Part shown: positions 26,609 through 35,536 of the stretch, piece by piece | How positions within the stretch are numbered: position 1 is the first letter of the stretch | Layout of the letters: each line of letters opens with the position of its first letter | NCBI RefSeq assembly: GCF_029227915.1 | Contig: NC_079888.1 | Location: forward strand, 12,319,001-12,383,000 | Direction: 5' to 3' | Origin: Hydractinia symbiolongicarpus | Lineage: Eukaryota > Cnidaria > Hydrozoa > Anthoathecata > Hydractiniidae | Length of the DNA stretch: 64,000 bases | Notes under the pieces: generated by a model | Told to the model about the DNA's origin: nothing | Seen by the model: only the letters and a program-made list of their open reading frames with translations | The model's database searches: none | Position numbers and translations under genes: made by a program

Positions 26609-27844
26609 ATGAATGCATACGGTATACTGATGGACCCTTACGCAGAAAGCAAACAGCTCCGGGGTATGAAGGGACGCCGGCAAAGAGTCCATATTTCACA
26701 TACCCCATCAACCATTGACCAGAAAGAAGATCTATATGTCGACATTCCAAATATGCCACAAAATGATGTCATTATCCCGGGTAGTCTCAAGCTCCTATTT
26801 GATTTAGCAATAACAGGAACCAATACAACACGTACGATAGTCAGCAATATAGGGAAAAGTCTGGTGAAAAATCTACGTATTACCCTAAAAAACAGAGAGG
26901 TTAAAAACATATCAGATTACAATATCCTGGCATTGTACCGAGATCTATGGCCATCCAAGTTTGAGCGCAACAATAACCTTATTCTTGAGGGGATTAATCC
27001 GAATGACGGCACCATCAGAGCCCTGCAGGTGGGGGCAAGTAGTCATGTGGGAACGGATGAAGAGAAAGCCATCGTTAAAGCCTATGGTAACACCTTTTGC
27101 ATCCCCATTGGAAAGATGTTCGAGTTAGCCCGAGATATGTCATTCTATCCAGCAGGCCTGTACGACTGGTTGCAATTCATCATCACTTTCGTGCCTTACA
27201 GTGACGTCATCAAGGATGTCAGAACGGGCTCCGGCACAACAGCTAAGGCAGCTGACTCCGCGTATAAAATTACCAATATCAGGCTCGAAATTGATAAAAT
27301 TACTAATGAAGGTCTTGCGAGCGCTATGATGTCAAGGTATGCAAGATTGGCCTTGCCCTATGAAAGGGTACTTAGAATGAAGGTGCTTACCATGAAAAAG
27401 GCCGACACAAGCTATAATTTACAGATCGACTTACCATCAAAATCATTCAAGGGTGTCCTTTTATTGTTTATGGTCCCCAGAAAAGTGAAACCCTATGCCG
27501 GTGTTAAAGAAACGTTTTACAACCCAAAAATCGAGAAGATTAGCGTGACGGTGGAAGGGGAGCCAAACGAATTGTACTCTCGTGCAATGCTTCCCAAGGA
27601 TCATCTGAAACAGATCGTCAACATTTTTGGCAGACGCGGGAACTGTAATGTAACTATCGGGCAGTTTTTTAACGAGAGGTACCCCCTATTCGTGGATTTC
27701 CGGAGCTCCCCCGATGACGTGCTACATGGTAGTGGAAGGCCCTTGCAGCGCTTGAGTGATGGGATCAGCCTACATATCACCAAAGAACCGATGGAACCGG
27801 GGATTTTATGGCCTACGTGTACCTCCTGCAAGACGCTCAATTGA
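26609..27844 (+). CDS. Polinton major-capsid-like protein (411 aa)
   Basis: The start MNAYGILMDPYAESK at 26609 is preferred over upstream in-frame codons because the AATAAA-type motif lies directly before it and the upstream part overlaps the divergent gene. The body is rich in beta-strand-like segments: DVIIPGSLKLLFDL; SNIGKSLVKNLRITL; FCIPIGKMFELARD; FYPAGLYDWLQFIITFVPYS; ALPYERVLRMKVLTM; and LQIDLPSKSFKGVLLLFM. This fits the double jelly-roll capsid proteins of Polintons and related viruses. The family would form the icosahedral shell; assignment is by pattern and position. The frame is intact. The product is at the short end for such capsids. Confidence 0.7.
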   Translation: MNAYGILMDPYAESKQLRGMKGRRQRVHISHTPSTIDQKEDLYVDIPNMPQNDVIIPGSLKLLFDLAITGTNTTRTIVSNIGKSLVKNLRITLKNREVKNISDYNILALYRDLWPSKFERNNNLILEGINPNDGTIRALQVGASSHVGTDEEKAIVKAYGNTFCIPIGKMFELARDMSFYPAGLYDWLQFIITFVPYSDVIKDVRTGSGTTAKAADSAYKITNIRLEIDKITNEGLASAMMSRYARLALPYERVLRMKVLTMKKADTSYNLQIDLPSKSFKGVLLLFMVPRKVKPYAGVKETFYNPKIEKISVTVEGEPNELYSRAMLPKDHLKQIVNIFGRRGNCNVTIGQFFNERYPLFVDFRSSPDDVLHGSGRPLQRLSDGISLHITKEPMEPGILWPTCTSCKTLN

Positions 27845-27885
27845 ACATCCTAGACGGCAGGCTGAATCGTGTTGAATATTAATAA

Positions 27886-28284
27886 ATGGCCACGATCGCT
27901 GTAATTGTGGCAGGCGCGGCAATCAACGCATTGGCGTTCAGCGGATCAAATTATCTATTTTCTAAACTTGGGGGGCATGGGGCGGCCGAACGTAAACGGC
28001 ATGACCTTGCGGTTGAAAAGCTCAATGCAGCCCAGGCCCAATGGATACGGGATAGAGAGAAAAAACTCGACTGGTTTGCGACAGAAAGAGAGAAGCAACT
28101 TAAGGCGGGAAAAAGTCTTAAGGAGCTCGATGATTCTATGTATTAGTTCTACATCGCCACGGACAAAAAAGGCCCACAATTGAAGGATTTTTACATCCCT
28201 TCAAAAACCCAACAAGATGGGGAACTCACGTTAATCTTTGGCTCCCTATCCCTACTGGGCTTCGTGGCTTATAAGTATATGTAA
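27886..28284 (+). pseudogene. Polinton small membrane-anchored protein with one in-frame TAG
   Basis: ATG at 27886 follows ATTAATAA directly. The product starts with a hydrophobic segment, IAVIVAGAAINALAFSGSNYLF, followed by a charged helix (ERKRHDLAVEKLNAAQAQW, REKQLKAGKS). A TAG at 28144-28146 interrupts it. The same frame then continues with DFYIPSKTQQDGELTLIF and a hydrophobic C-terminus ending in VAYKYM before TAA at 28284. The two hydrophobic ends suggest a membrane protein with a coiled domain between. The single stop is probably a point mutation. Family role unknown; similar proteins accompany cnidarian Polintons as far as I recall. Confidence 0.6.
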
Positions 28285-28317
28285 CAACGTGCGTTTTTTC
28301 TGACATATAATAAAGAC

Positions 28318-29337
28318 ATGTCAGAAGAATCACCACATATCGTTACCGAGCAGGAAGCAGAAAGGCTGAGCAATATCTACTATACCCCGGAACATCTCTG
28401 GACCGGCCGGAAAGCCGTCAAATTACTCACAAAGGAGATTGGCCTATCCAAAAAGCCGGTAATTCATTGGCTTAGTAGGCAACTCTTATGGCTCCGGCAT
28501 ATCAAGGGTCCAAAACGTATCGATTATCCAAACTTTACCATTACGAGACCCAATGAGATGCATCAATTCGATCTGTTATATATGCCTCATGATCGGCTGT
28601 ATTGGAACTCCTACAAGTATATTCTGACAGGCATTGACGTTGCCTCGTGTTACAAAGTAGCAAGACCCCTGCGTACCAAGAAAGCTAGCGAAGTCGCTGA
28701 GATGATCAAAGATATTTACAAAGCGGGACCCCTTCATTACCCTAAAACTTTCAGTGCGATAATGGTAGTGAGTTCAAGTCGGATGTGAAGAAGATCCTGG
28801 AGGATAAGGGGGTTGAAACTAGGTGGGCCACCACCAAGTACCACTATACATTCACGGCCTTCGTGGAAAGCTATAATAAAGCCCTTGTGGAAAAGCTATT
28901 CAAGCCCCAGGATGCCCAGAAATTGGTCTCTAGGGAGTCTAGTGCCATTTGGGTAAAGCACCTTTATACCATTTTATACCATCGTCAAAAGTCTAAATAA
29001 TACCAAGACTGCCATGATCGGTATGAAACCTAACAAGGTGATCAAGCTCGATGAGGTATCGCTCACAAAAAGCGAGGAATATCCCGAAGAGAAGCCCCTA
29101 CCCGAGGATGGGCTGTACCTCTATCTGCTGCAACCCAGAGAAAAGCATAGTGACTCTAAAAGACGTGCAACCGACGCCTTTTAAAGCAAACATACTTACA
29201 GGTTGGATCTTATTGTAGCGGGTAGCCGTTTTTTATACTACCTAAAGGATGGTCCTAAAAGGAGCTTCGTTTCGGAAGAACTAATGTTTATTCCGGAGGA
29301 TGCCCAGGTACCGCCGGAACATGTAAAGGAGGGGTAG
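28318..29337 (+). pseudogene. INT: Polinton integrase (retroviral-type DDE), frameshifted
   Basis: The integrase cuts and joins element ends into host DNA. The start at 28318 follows TATAATAAAGAC. Seen in order: an N-terminal helical region (YYTPEHLWTGRKAVKLL); the core start MHQFDLLYMP with the first catalytic Asp; YILTGIDVASCYKVARPL; then, after a one-base frame change near 28750, a DNGSEFK block with the second Asp and FVESYNKALVEKLF with the Glu region. A further frame change near 28990 leads to a C-terminal part (KPNKVIKLDEV, then after a TAA at about 29182, LDLIVAGSRFLYYLKDGP). So there are at least three lesions. The DDE arrangement and neighbours make the assignment secure. Confidence 0.85.
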
Positions 29338-29338
29338 A

Positions 29339-30060
29339 TAGTATCTTCAGGAGTACCTCCAAGGGTTCATCCTCCAACTCTTTACCCGGATCTCTTATAT
29401 ACAGTAACGGTGGTTTGGTATAGAATGGGTATCCATAAACGATACCTTTGATGACATCAGCCTCAATGTCCAAATCAATATCAATCAATCGCCTATCTGG
29501 TTTAGGAAAATTGAGTATATTGCTTATTGTCAGCCAAATACGACAACTTCAACGCATTATCTTTAATAACCTTGTAACAGAGTGCCCCATACTTATTCTC
29601 CTTAACCGAAACAATATAGAGCCCCAGACATTCAATATCATCCTCGAGATCATCCTCGATCTCGCTTCTTGCAAATGTTGCCCATGCTTTTTCGCCTAAT
29701 GCTACCCTGTGTAAAAGATCATCATCCGTAGGGTATTCAAAACCTTCATAGTATTTCCCATTTCGATACCTGAAATTTTCCAGGCGGGTAGGGTAATAAC
29801 CAGTTACTGATCCTGCCTTTATTCAGCAATGCAGCACAGGTACCCTAATATCATAATCCCTTACTTGCTTTTTTGTACATAGGCTTCCATCTTATATTTC
29901 AGTACCTTCTATCTCGAAGCCAAACCGGTCAATGGAGTAGGGGAACCCACCACTAAATGAGGCTTTTTTATACTTATCGAGGGGGCCCATGGGAGATGCC
30001 CCACTTTTGAATACAATTTTCACTACCCGCAAGAGTATGAAAAGCGCCTGCTTACGACAT
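29339..30060 (-). pseudogene. degraded Polinton coding region, function unknown
   Basis: Minus-strand reading finds coding-like pieces in changing frames: GPLDKYKKASFSGGFPYS and DRFGFEIEG near 29900-29990; RNGKYYEGFEYPTDDDLLHR, WATFARSEIEDDLEDDIE and YIVSVKENKYGALCYKVI across about 29530-29780; and IDIDLDIEADVIKGIVYGYP to 29339. Composition is unlike random DNA. I do not recognise the family; at least two frame changes separate the pieces. It lies between the convergent integrase and the BRO-like gene. Confidence 0.45.
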
Positions 30061-30067
30061 ATCAATA

Positions 30068-30699
30068 TCAAACATAGCTGAGGTAACAGTTATCAATACC
30101 AAGACAATCGTCTCTGAATCGACACCAAGCATGTACGGCATTAGCATCATCACATTCCGGTTTCCTCACCGTCATGTCGGGATACATTGTTTTTAATATA
30201 TTTATTCTTGTGCTGAGCTGCCTGCGTTGGCATCGTATCATATAATGCTCATGTATACCCTTCTTTCCATGCTCGTTAGGGTCGTTTTTATCAACAACGC
30301 ATAGTACTGTATCATATTGATGTCGACGTGGTACATGTCTTTGCCGTAGTTCCCAGTTGTCTTGCTTAAGGACATCAGGATCATCCTCGAGCATAGCGAA
30401 GGAAACATCCCTTTCTTCGATTGCTGCGGCAAGCTTTTGGATTTGTCTGGGCAGCACCTCTTCCACGACCCATTCCAAAAAGGGTTCCGCATTAGGTTGA
30501 CCACATCTCAACAGAAAACAATAGAGGCCGGGTTCTGTTAGTAAAATCGTGTCTGAATGAAGGTGGACAGATCTCTCCACCTCCTGAATACCCGCGTCGC
30601 CTATCCGCATTTTATACTTCTCGGGAACATATCGCTGGATGGCTTTTAAAATGGTCGGACTTGTTTTCCTTGGAAAAAATCAATCGTTGCAAGAGACAT
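30068..30699 (-). pseudogene. BRO-N domain protein of the Polinton, one frameshift
   Basis: BRO-type proteins are DNA-binding proteins common in large DNA viruses and found in some virus-like transposons. The likely start ATG is at 30699, after ATATATTAGAAAG. A short N-terminus (SLATIDFFQGKQ) is followed by a frame change near 30645. The main frame then carries GDAGIQEVERSVHLHSDTI, LLTEPGLYCFLLRCGQPNA and FLEWVVEEVLPRQIQKLA, the core signature of the BRO-N fold. The C-terminal part (QYDTVLCVVDKNDPNEH, then HYMIRCQRRQLSTRINIL) looks like a DUF3627-type domain. Apart from the frameshift the gene is complete. Its role in Polinton biology is unknown. Confidence 0.75.
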
Positions 30700-30740
30700 C
30701 TTTCTAATATATCAACGTAAGCCAGAGGATTTCATCTTGC

Positions 30741-31390
30741 TCATTCGAGAATCCTCCAGGTCCTAGGGTGTTCCAATCTCACATACAAGCAAGCATGTTT
30801 GGAATTTTTCAGCTCAACTTTGATCTCGTCCCAGTCCGGGATGAGATTCGTCTCTTCGTCAATTAGCCTCATATCTGATTTTTCGTGTGAGTATCATAAA
30901 AACAGGGCTTTCTTCTGCCTCCGAAGGTTCTTGGGCAATGCAGTATATGACTGCGTTAAGAGCCAAAGACTATGCCCACGATGCCTTCCCGAAATAGCAA
31001 GTTTAAGTAGGGATTGTCGACGTTTATCGAGGCTTTCATCAGCGATCACGTCATCAATAACAAACAACGTGCCTGCTAGCAATGAGGATAGTTTCACTAT
31101 CCATTCAAACAACTCATTCCCGGGGTCTATCATAAATACATAGTTATCCCTCCATAATGAGGCCCTCTCCAGGTATGTCTTATTCCATTTCAGGGTGGGG
31201 CATAGGATGATAATATTGTTGAAGTGCCTCCTATACTCATTTTCCAACAGGACCAAGACGCGCTGTGTTTTCCCACAACCCGTAGGACCTGTAAAGATTG
31301 CCGTGTGGGGGTCACCCAGGTAAAGCCCTCATTAAACTGGGCTTGAATATAATCCTGTAGCATAATTATTAATTCGTATAAGGGCTGCAT
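30741..31390 (-). pseudogene. ATP: Polinton FtsK/A32-like packaging ATPase, frameshifted
   Basis: This ATPase family pumps element or viral DNA into capsids. On the minus strand the Walker A motif GPTGCGKT is encoded at 31266-31289 and Walker B lies in TLFVIDDVIADES. It is followed by the family's arginine/sensor region GRHRGHSLWLLTQSY and LPKNLRRQ. The C-terminal piece (IPDWDEIKVELKN, KHACLYVRLEHPR) lies in another frame and ends at a TGA at 30741-30743. The N-terminus (LQDYIQAQFNEGF) is separated from Walker A by a further frame change near 31310. So there are two frameshifts. A relic of the same gene from another copy lies at 49.36 kb. Confidence 0.85.
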
Positions 31391-31839
31391 GTAGATACGA
31401 CGTTTGGTGTGACCCTTTGAAATTCTCCTAAGATCAAGGCAGGGAATGTATGTTTTTGTAAGTTGCCCTTTACCCCTTGCCTCGAACTGATTAAGGGGTA
31501 GGGTTTTTGAATATCCGAAACATTTTTTTGGCCTCCTCCATATTTTTTTCTATTTGTCTCTACGACAAATAGAAATATTACTGGACACTTATTTCGGTTT
31601 AGGCACAATACTTGCCGGTAACTATCCTTTGGATACGGCCATTTCACGACTTGCTCTTCCTGCTGAAAATTATGCAACAATCTCAATGACATCGCTGGTA
31701 TCCATTTTTGTAGATGGCCTTGTTATATCAAAATATTCTTGCCTGCCATGGCATAGGCAAAGGTGAAACCAAGGTCCACCACTGTCTCGTAAAGCATATC
31801 TAAAATCTCCTTTTCTTTTGGGGTAACGTTGCTTGCCAT
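31391..31839 (-). pseudogene. degraded Polinton coding region upstream of the ATPase
   Basis: ATG at 31839 follows TCTAATAA directly and opens a 37-codon frame (ASNVTPKEKEILDMLYETVV, then FAYAMAGKN) closed by TAA. Coding-like pieces in other frames follow down to the ATPase. I do not recognise the family; it is probably a small gene broken by frameshifts. Confidence 0.4.
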
Positions 31840-31864
31840 TTATTAGATATTATTTTAGCAAAAT

Positions 31865-32247
31865 TCATTGCATCTTGAAGATGTCAAGAGGCTGGGTTTT
31901 GTCCTGCTGAGGCTCCGGATTAGCCGCTGGCTTGTTGGGTTCATTCCCACCCCTGCCAAATCTATACCAAACCCCGACGCCTATGGTAATCACGGCTATC
32001 GCTCCAACTCCATAGATGTGGACACTGTCCATCGACTTGCTAGAACTGGTGTCAGAAGAGCCTTTGACTGCAGGCTGGTGTCAGAAGAGCCTTTGACTGC
32101 AGGCTCTACAGTACCCTCTTGTTGTTTCATTTCTTCCTTCCTCTTCTTCATCAGTGCCGCCAACTTGTGTCCTTGCGCAACCCTTCCCGGATGCTTTTGG
32201 GGCTTTGTAATGACTCTCTCTTCTTGTTTTTGTTCTTCTTCACTCAT
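31865..32247 (-). pseudogene. small Polinton membrane protein, broken by a 29-bp tandem duplication
   Basis: The start MSEEEQKQEE at 32247 follows CATAATAATAAA, so I prefer it over the more upstream Arg-rich start. An Arg/Lys/Gln-rich part (KHPGRVAQGHKLAALMKKRK) is followed by VEPAVKGSSDTS. There a 29-bp unit is tandemly duplicated (32047-32075 and 32076-32104), shifting the frame. After the duplication the other frame encodes a membrane segment, IYGVGAIAVITIGVGVWYRF, and a Pro-rich tail ending at TGA 31865-31867. The duplication is the one visible lesion. Function unknown. Confidence 0.6.
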
Positions 32248-32254
32248 TTTATTA

Positions 32255-32482
32255 TTATGGGGGCGTCTCCTCCGTCGTATCCGCCTCCTTCTGCTCATCC
32301 TTCTTTTTGGTACTGATATGTCGGGCCGTATGCCCAGCAATTAAAATAGGCGCAAGATACTTGCCGAATGTACAGAAGACCAGTATGCCCAAGTCCGCGA
32401 AGGAGTCTTTAATAATAGGGTCATCCTCAATATCTCTCCTTAGCTCCTCAACACTGTCTATATCCACAAAATTCCCTATCAT
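32255..32482 (-). CDS. small Polinton membrane protein (75 aa)
   Basis: An intact short frame. An acidic N-terminus (DIDSVEELRRDIEDDPIIK) precedes a hydrophobic segment (LGILVFCTFGKYLAPILIAG) and a charged Lys/Glu/Thr tail. Its ATG overlaps the TGA of the upstream gene (ATGA at 32479-32482), an arrangement usual for compact viral genomes. Function unknown. Confidence 0.5.
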   Translation of the reverse strand: MIGNFVDIDSVEELRRDIEDDPIIKDSFADLGILVFCTFGKYLAPILIAGHTARHISTKKKDEQKEADTTEETPP

Positions 32483-32733
32483 GCTGGCATATAGGCTGAC
32501 AACATGAGGGATAAGGCTTTTGCAGTCTTCTCACCCTTCTCCTGGAGTTCCCGCTGTACATACTTTGTATGTACCTTATCGATGGCATCCTCCGGGGCCT
32601 TGTTAAAAAACACCTCGGTACACTTCTTTGGCAGGAGATGCCCCTTGCCCTTGCGTAGGGCCTCCCTCAAAGCCTGACGTTTATCGATAGGCTTCTCAAT
32701 ATTTTCATATTCTACTTGTGCAATGTCGGACAT
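32479..32733 (-). CDS. small Polinton protein, start after TATAATAAA motif
   Basis: I choose ATG 32733 (MSDIAQVEYENIEKP) because CATATAATAAAAGGA lies directly before it. A longer reading from 32820 adds a hydrophobic N-terminus (CLYIAILMPYALIAYILF) and overlaps the polymerase end by 22 bp, so a membrane-anchored form is possible. The remainder is basic (DKRQALREALRKGKGHLLPK). Function unknown. Confidence 0.5.
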   Translation of the reverse strand: MSDIAQVEYENIEKPIDKRQALREALRKGKGHLLPKKCTEVFFNKAPEDAIDKVHTKYVQRELQEKGEKTAKALSLMLSAYMPA

Positions 32734-32798
32734 TCCTTTTATTATATGTCGATATCTAAAAAGTATGTAAGCAATCAGGGCATAAGGCATGAGTATGG

Positions 32799-34185
32799 CT
32801 ATATACAGACATGCCTCCATTTTATTTCCCTGTAGCCTCTGGCAAGCGTCGTAATTTGATCTGGTTGTACAATCCGTTTGTCATCCGCTCTGTTGAGTGC
32901 CAGTTTATTCACCTCTTGCGTGTATACCTTATGACCTTTGTTTTGAATCAACACCTGGCTCCTGTAGATATCATTGTCCTCTTCCAGGAGGCACTGCTTG
33001 TAATCGTCAAAGGTGATGGATTTCTCTGTGACACACCTCTTCACACCCTTCGCTTTGCGATCACCGCCCTTCTTGGTAAGGCTCTTGTACGCATAGAGTT
33101 TTGCCCTCAGGGTGATGAATTCAGTCATTATTTCCACCTAATTCGTCCTTCATGAGGCCTACCACTTTCTTATTTTTGCCTATGGGGAGGGGCCTTCTAT
33201 CATCGGGATTATAGGGACTTGTATCAAAGCGTGCTTCAACATCCTGCGCTATATCCCTGTAAAATTCCTCCGTTCTGATGTGGTAAACGAAGCTGTCCGT
33301 ATCCATATAGCAGAGTTGGAGCTTGCTGCCGTATTTGGGCTGCATGTAGTCATTATGGAATTCGTACATGATGAGCTTTGACATATCCAGGATGGCCTGG
33401 CCGATGTATATGGCCTTATTCATTTTCACCTCGGTCTTGCCCATCTCTACACCTAGTAGGTTCTTGCTGAATCTGCTACCACCCTTGAAATTAGGCTTCA
33501 TTACAAGCTTCGTATATTTGTCCTCATTGGTGACCAGCCGAATGTTGCGGTGATTGCGTATATTTTTCATCGTCTTTCCGAAAACCGAGAGGTTCACGAG
33601 CTTATAAAAGTCCTTCTCAAACTCATTCCTGGCAGCCGTTCTCAACCTTGTGTTGTGATCAATGTACCCCTCAGCCACGCCTTCTGATTGAACCTGATCA
33701 CCCTATACACCTTCTTGACCATGTTTTATAGCCTCGTAAAGGGCTCTAATATGTACAACACATTTACATTTGTTTTCCAGATTCGGTATCAATTTCTCAA
33801 CCTTGTGGACCTTCCCTTCGTTCGGGTAGAGAAGGCAGCTCATTATGTTTCTCATGCAGCTCCTCGGGATACTCAATATCTACCTCCAAAATGTATCCAT
33901 GCTTGTTGTCCTCAACAAGCTTCCCGATTCGCCTTTCGGTAAATGCCTCGACATTCCGCACTCATTTAAAACCGTCCGTGGGCAAGTCCTGCCTCATGGC
34001 TCAGCCGTATAGGTTGTTGGCATCGAGGTACTGCAAGTAGGAGGATTCAATCTCCGGATCGTACTGCTCTCCCATGTACTTATTATTTGCTTTGGCATAT
34101 CGGTGTACGGCCTGGGTTATGTCTCCCCGGATACCCTTCTCGAACATGAGGAGCATATCGGGATCTGTAAGGAGCTCTAGCCTTA
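32799..34185 (-). pseudogene. POLB: Polinton family B DNA polymerase, C-terminal part, broken
   Basis: This is the protein-primed polymerase that replicates the element. Minus-strand landmarks in order: YLQYLDANNLYG (about 34010-34050, with in-frame stops around it); YILEVDIEYPEELHEKHNEL (about 33850); LVNLSVFGKTMKNIRNHRN (the palm motif with Asn and Gly); and QLCYMDTDSFVYH with the catalytic DTDS pair (near 33300). GLMKDELGG and, after a one-base frame change near 33130, LRAKLYAYKS and VYTQEVNKLALNRADDKR close the gene at 32799. Several stops and frame changes lie in 33690-34185. The sequence breaks off at about 34185, where repeat R begins. Confidence 0.85.
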
Positions 34186-34495
34186 TACCTGTAAACCGTT
34201 TGTCAAAAGTACATGATCCTATACATTTTCTTGATCAGCGTTTCAAGATCTATACGATGAAAGCAAAGTTTATATAAATTTCTAAAATTTTTTTTTGGGT
34301 TTTGACGGGCCATTGCTGACGTCAGCAAAATTTTTAAACCCTTATATTTCATTAATCGCTCATCAAAACCACACGATTATATACATTTTCTTGATCAGCA
34401 GTGTTAGCTCTACAAAATGGAGGAGGAAACATGAAAACAAGTTTCTCAATTTTTTTATGTTGTATTTGCACTGACGTCAGCAAAAAATCTAAACA
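34186..34495 (+). repeat. interspersed repeat R, 3' half (copy 1)
   Basis: Nearly identical to about 34988-35288. It starts at AACCGTTTGTCAAAAGTACA and ends at GACGTCAGCAAAAAATCTAAA-type sequence. It contains GCTGACGTCAGC (34316-34327) and a second TGACGTCA near 34473. It sits between two pieces of the Polinton polymerase that should be far apart, so its arrival was accompanied by loss of the middle of that gene. The short open frame around 34401 is a by-product. Confidence 0.85.
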
Positions 34496-34800
34496 GAGGA
34501 CGTTTACCGCAATCTCCTTCTTGTTATCCTCGAATTTGCTTATGCTTTTGATGCTTGTAGGGAACTCTATACCCTCCCAATTTTATTGGCCTACGTATGG
34601 TCTCATCTGGGATATTCTATTTGGATTTTTCCCTATCTCCTCATGATGTAGGCCAGTGATGATGCACCATTTGAAACACTCCTCGTCTTCATTCAATGGG
34701 TTAATAATGGCCTTCTTGGAGGCTATTCATTTAGGTGCTTGTATATATGATGAACCCCTTGTTAACCTCACTTTGTGGAAGTCTAGGTTTAGTCGAGGTT
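34496..34800 (-). pseudogene. POLB: Polinton DNA polymerase, N-terminal fragment
   Basis: On the minus strand: AIINPLNEDEECFKWCIITG, LHHEEIGKNPNRISQMRPYV, and, after a TAA, NWEGIEFPTSIKSISKFED and NKKEIAVNVL. This is the domain usually found well upstream of the exonuclease and polymerase motifs in Polinton polymerases. The intervening several hundred codons are missing, replaced by repeat R. One in-frame stop is present. Confidence 0.7.
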
Positions 34801-34804
34801 TAGA

Positions 34805-35325
34805 GGTTTTGAGGCCAAATAACTTGGAAACGAGGTGGTGACGTCATTGATTTTTCACCGCGTGGGTAACTAGGGACCACCTAGCACCAATTTGAGTAAT
34901 TTTCCCAAACCTGGGTCCCCGAATCCGTTTCGGAATGGACGGGTTGATGACTTCATCAAAAAACCTTTAAACCCTAATATCTCTGCAACCGTTTGTCAAA
35001 AGTACATGATCCTATACATTTTCTTGATCAGCGTTTCAAGATCTATACGATGAAGGCAAAGTCTATATAAATTTCTAAAATTTTTTTTTTGGGTTTTGAC
35101 GGGCCATTGCTGACGTCAGCAAAACTTTTAAACCCTTATATTTCATTAATCGCTCATCAAAACCACACGATTATATACATTTTCTTGATCAGCAGTGTTA
35201 GCTCTACAAAATGGAGGAGGAAACATGAAAACAAGTTTCTCAATTTTTTTATGTTGTATTTGCACTGACGTCAGCAAAAAATCTAAAACAATCTATTTTT
35301 CCATTGTCCTTCTGCCTAAGTGGAT
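34805..35325 (+). repeat. interspersed repeat R (copy 2, fuller)
   Basis: It begins at GAGGCCAAATAACTTGGAAA and runs through GGTGGTGACGTCATTGATTT, the CCGTTTCGGAATGGACGGG block, AACCGTTTGTCAAAAG and GCTGACGTCAGC (about 35111-35122), to CTGCCTAAGTGGATT near 35325. The second half is almost identical to copy 1. Several TGACGTCA palindromes lie inside. Confidence 0.8.
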
Positions 35326-35536
35326 TTCTCCACGGCCTTATCGACTACTCTATATAATAATACGCCAGTTCCGTGTCTCCGTGACAGGCAAAGCGGATGT
35401 CTTCATTTTCCTTTGATGTTGCCGAAAAATGCATGTTTAATATGTTAAATCTTCTGACGTTACGGCGCGACATCAATAATGCTACTTTAAGGTCAATGTC
35501 CCATATTTAATTATTGTCATTACAGTGCTCTTTAAA
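35326..35536. other. sequence between repeat R copies
   Basis: On the minus strand a short coding-like piece (EDIRFACHGDTELAYYYIE) occurs near 35330-35415. It may be another polymerase fragment or part of the repeat. Not resolved. Confidence 0.3.

Larger units (their letters stand above)
23560..34800. mobile_element. decayed Polinton/Maverick (virus-like DNA transposon)
   Basis: Polintons are self-synthesising DNA transposons with virus-like genes. Hallmark components here are a retroviral-type integrase (28.3 kb), FtsK/A32-like packaging ATPase (30.7-31.4 kb), protein-primed family B DNA polymerase (32.8-34.8 kb) and a capsid-like protein (26.6 kb). A BRO-N protein and several small membrane or coiled-coil proteins accompany them. 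Base composition is clearly GC-richer than the flanks. Genes lie tightly packed on both strands. No adenovirus-like protease was recognised, and neither terminal inverted repeat was found. Frameshifts, stops and rearrangements in most genes mean this copy cannot be autonomous. The ends given are those of recognisable coding sequence. Confidence 0.9.

Noticed and set aside
31868-32344. 158-codon plus-strand frame in the Polinton
   Set aside because: Opposite-strand shadow of a gene with clear start motif and membrane segment on the minus strand.
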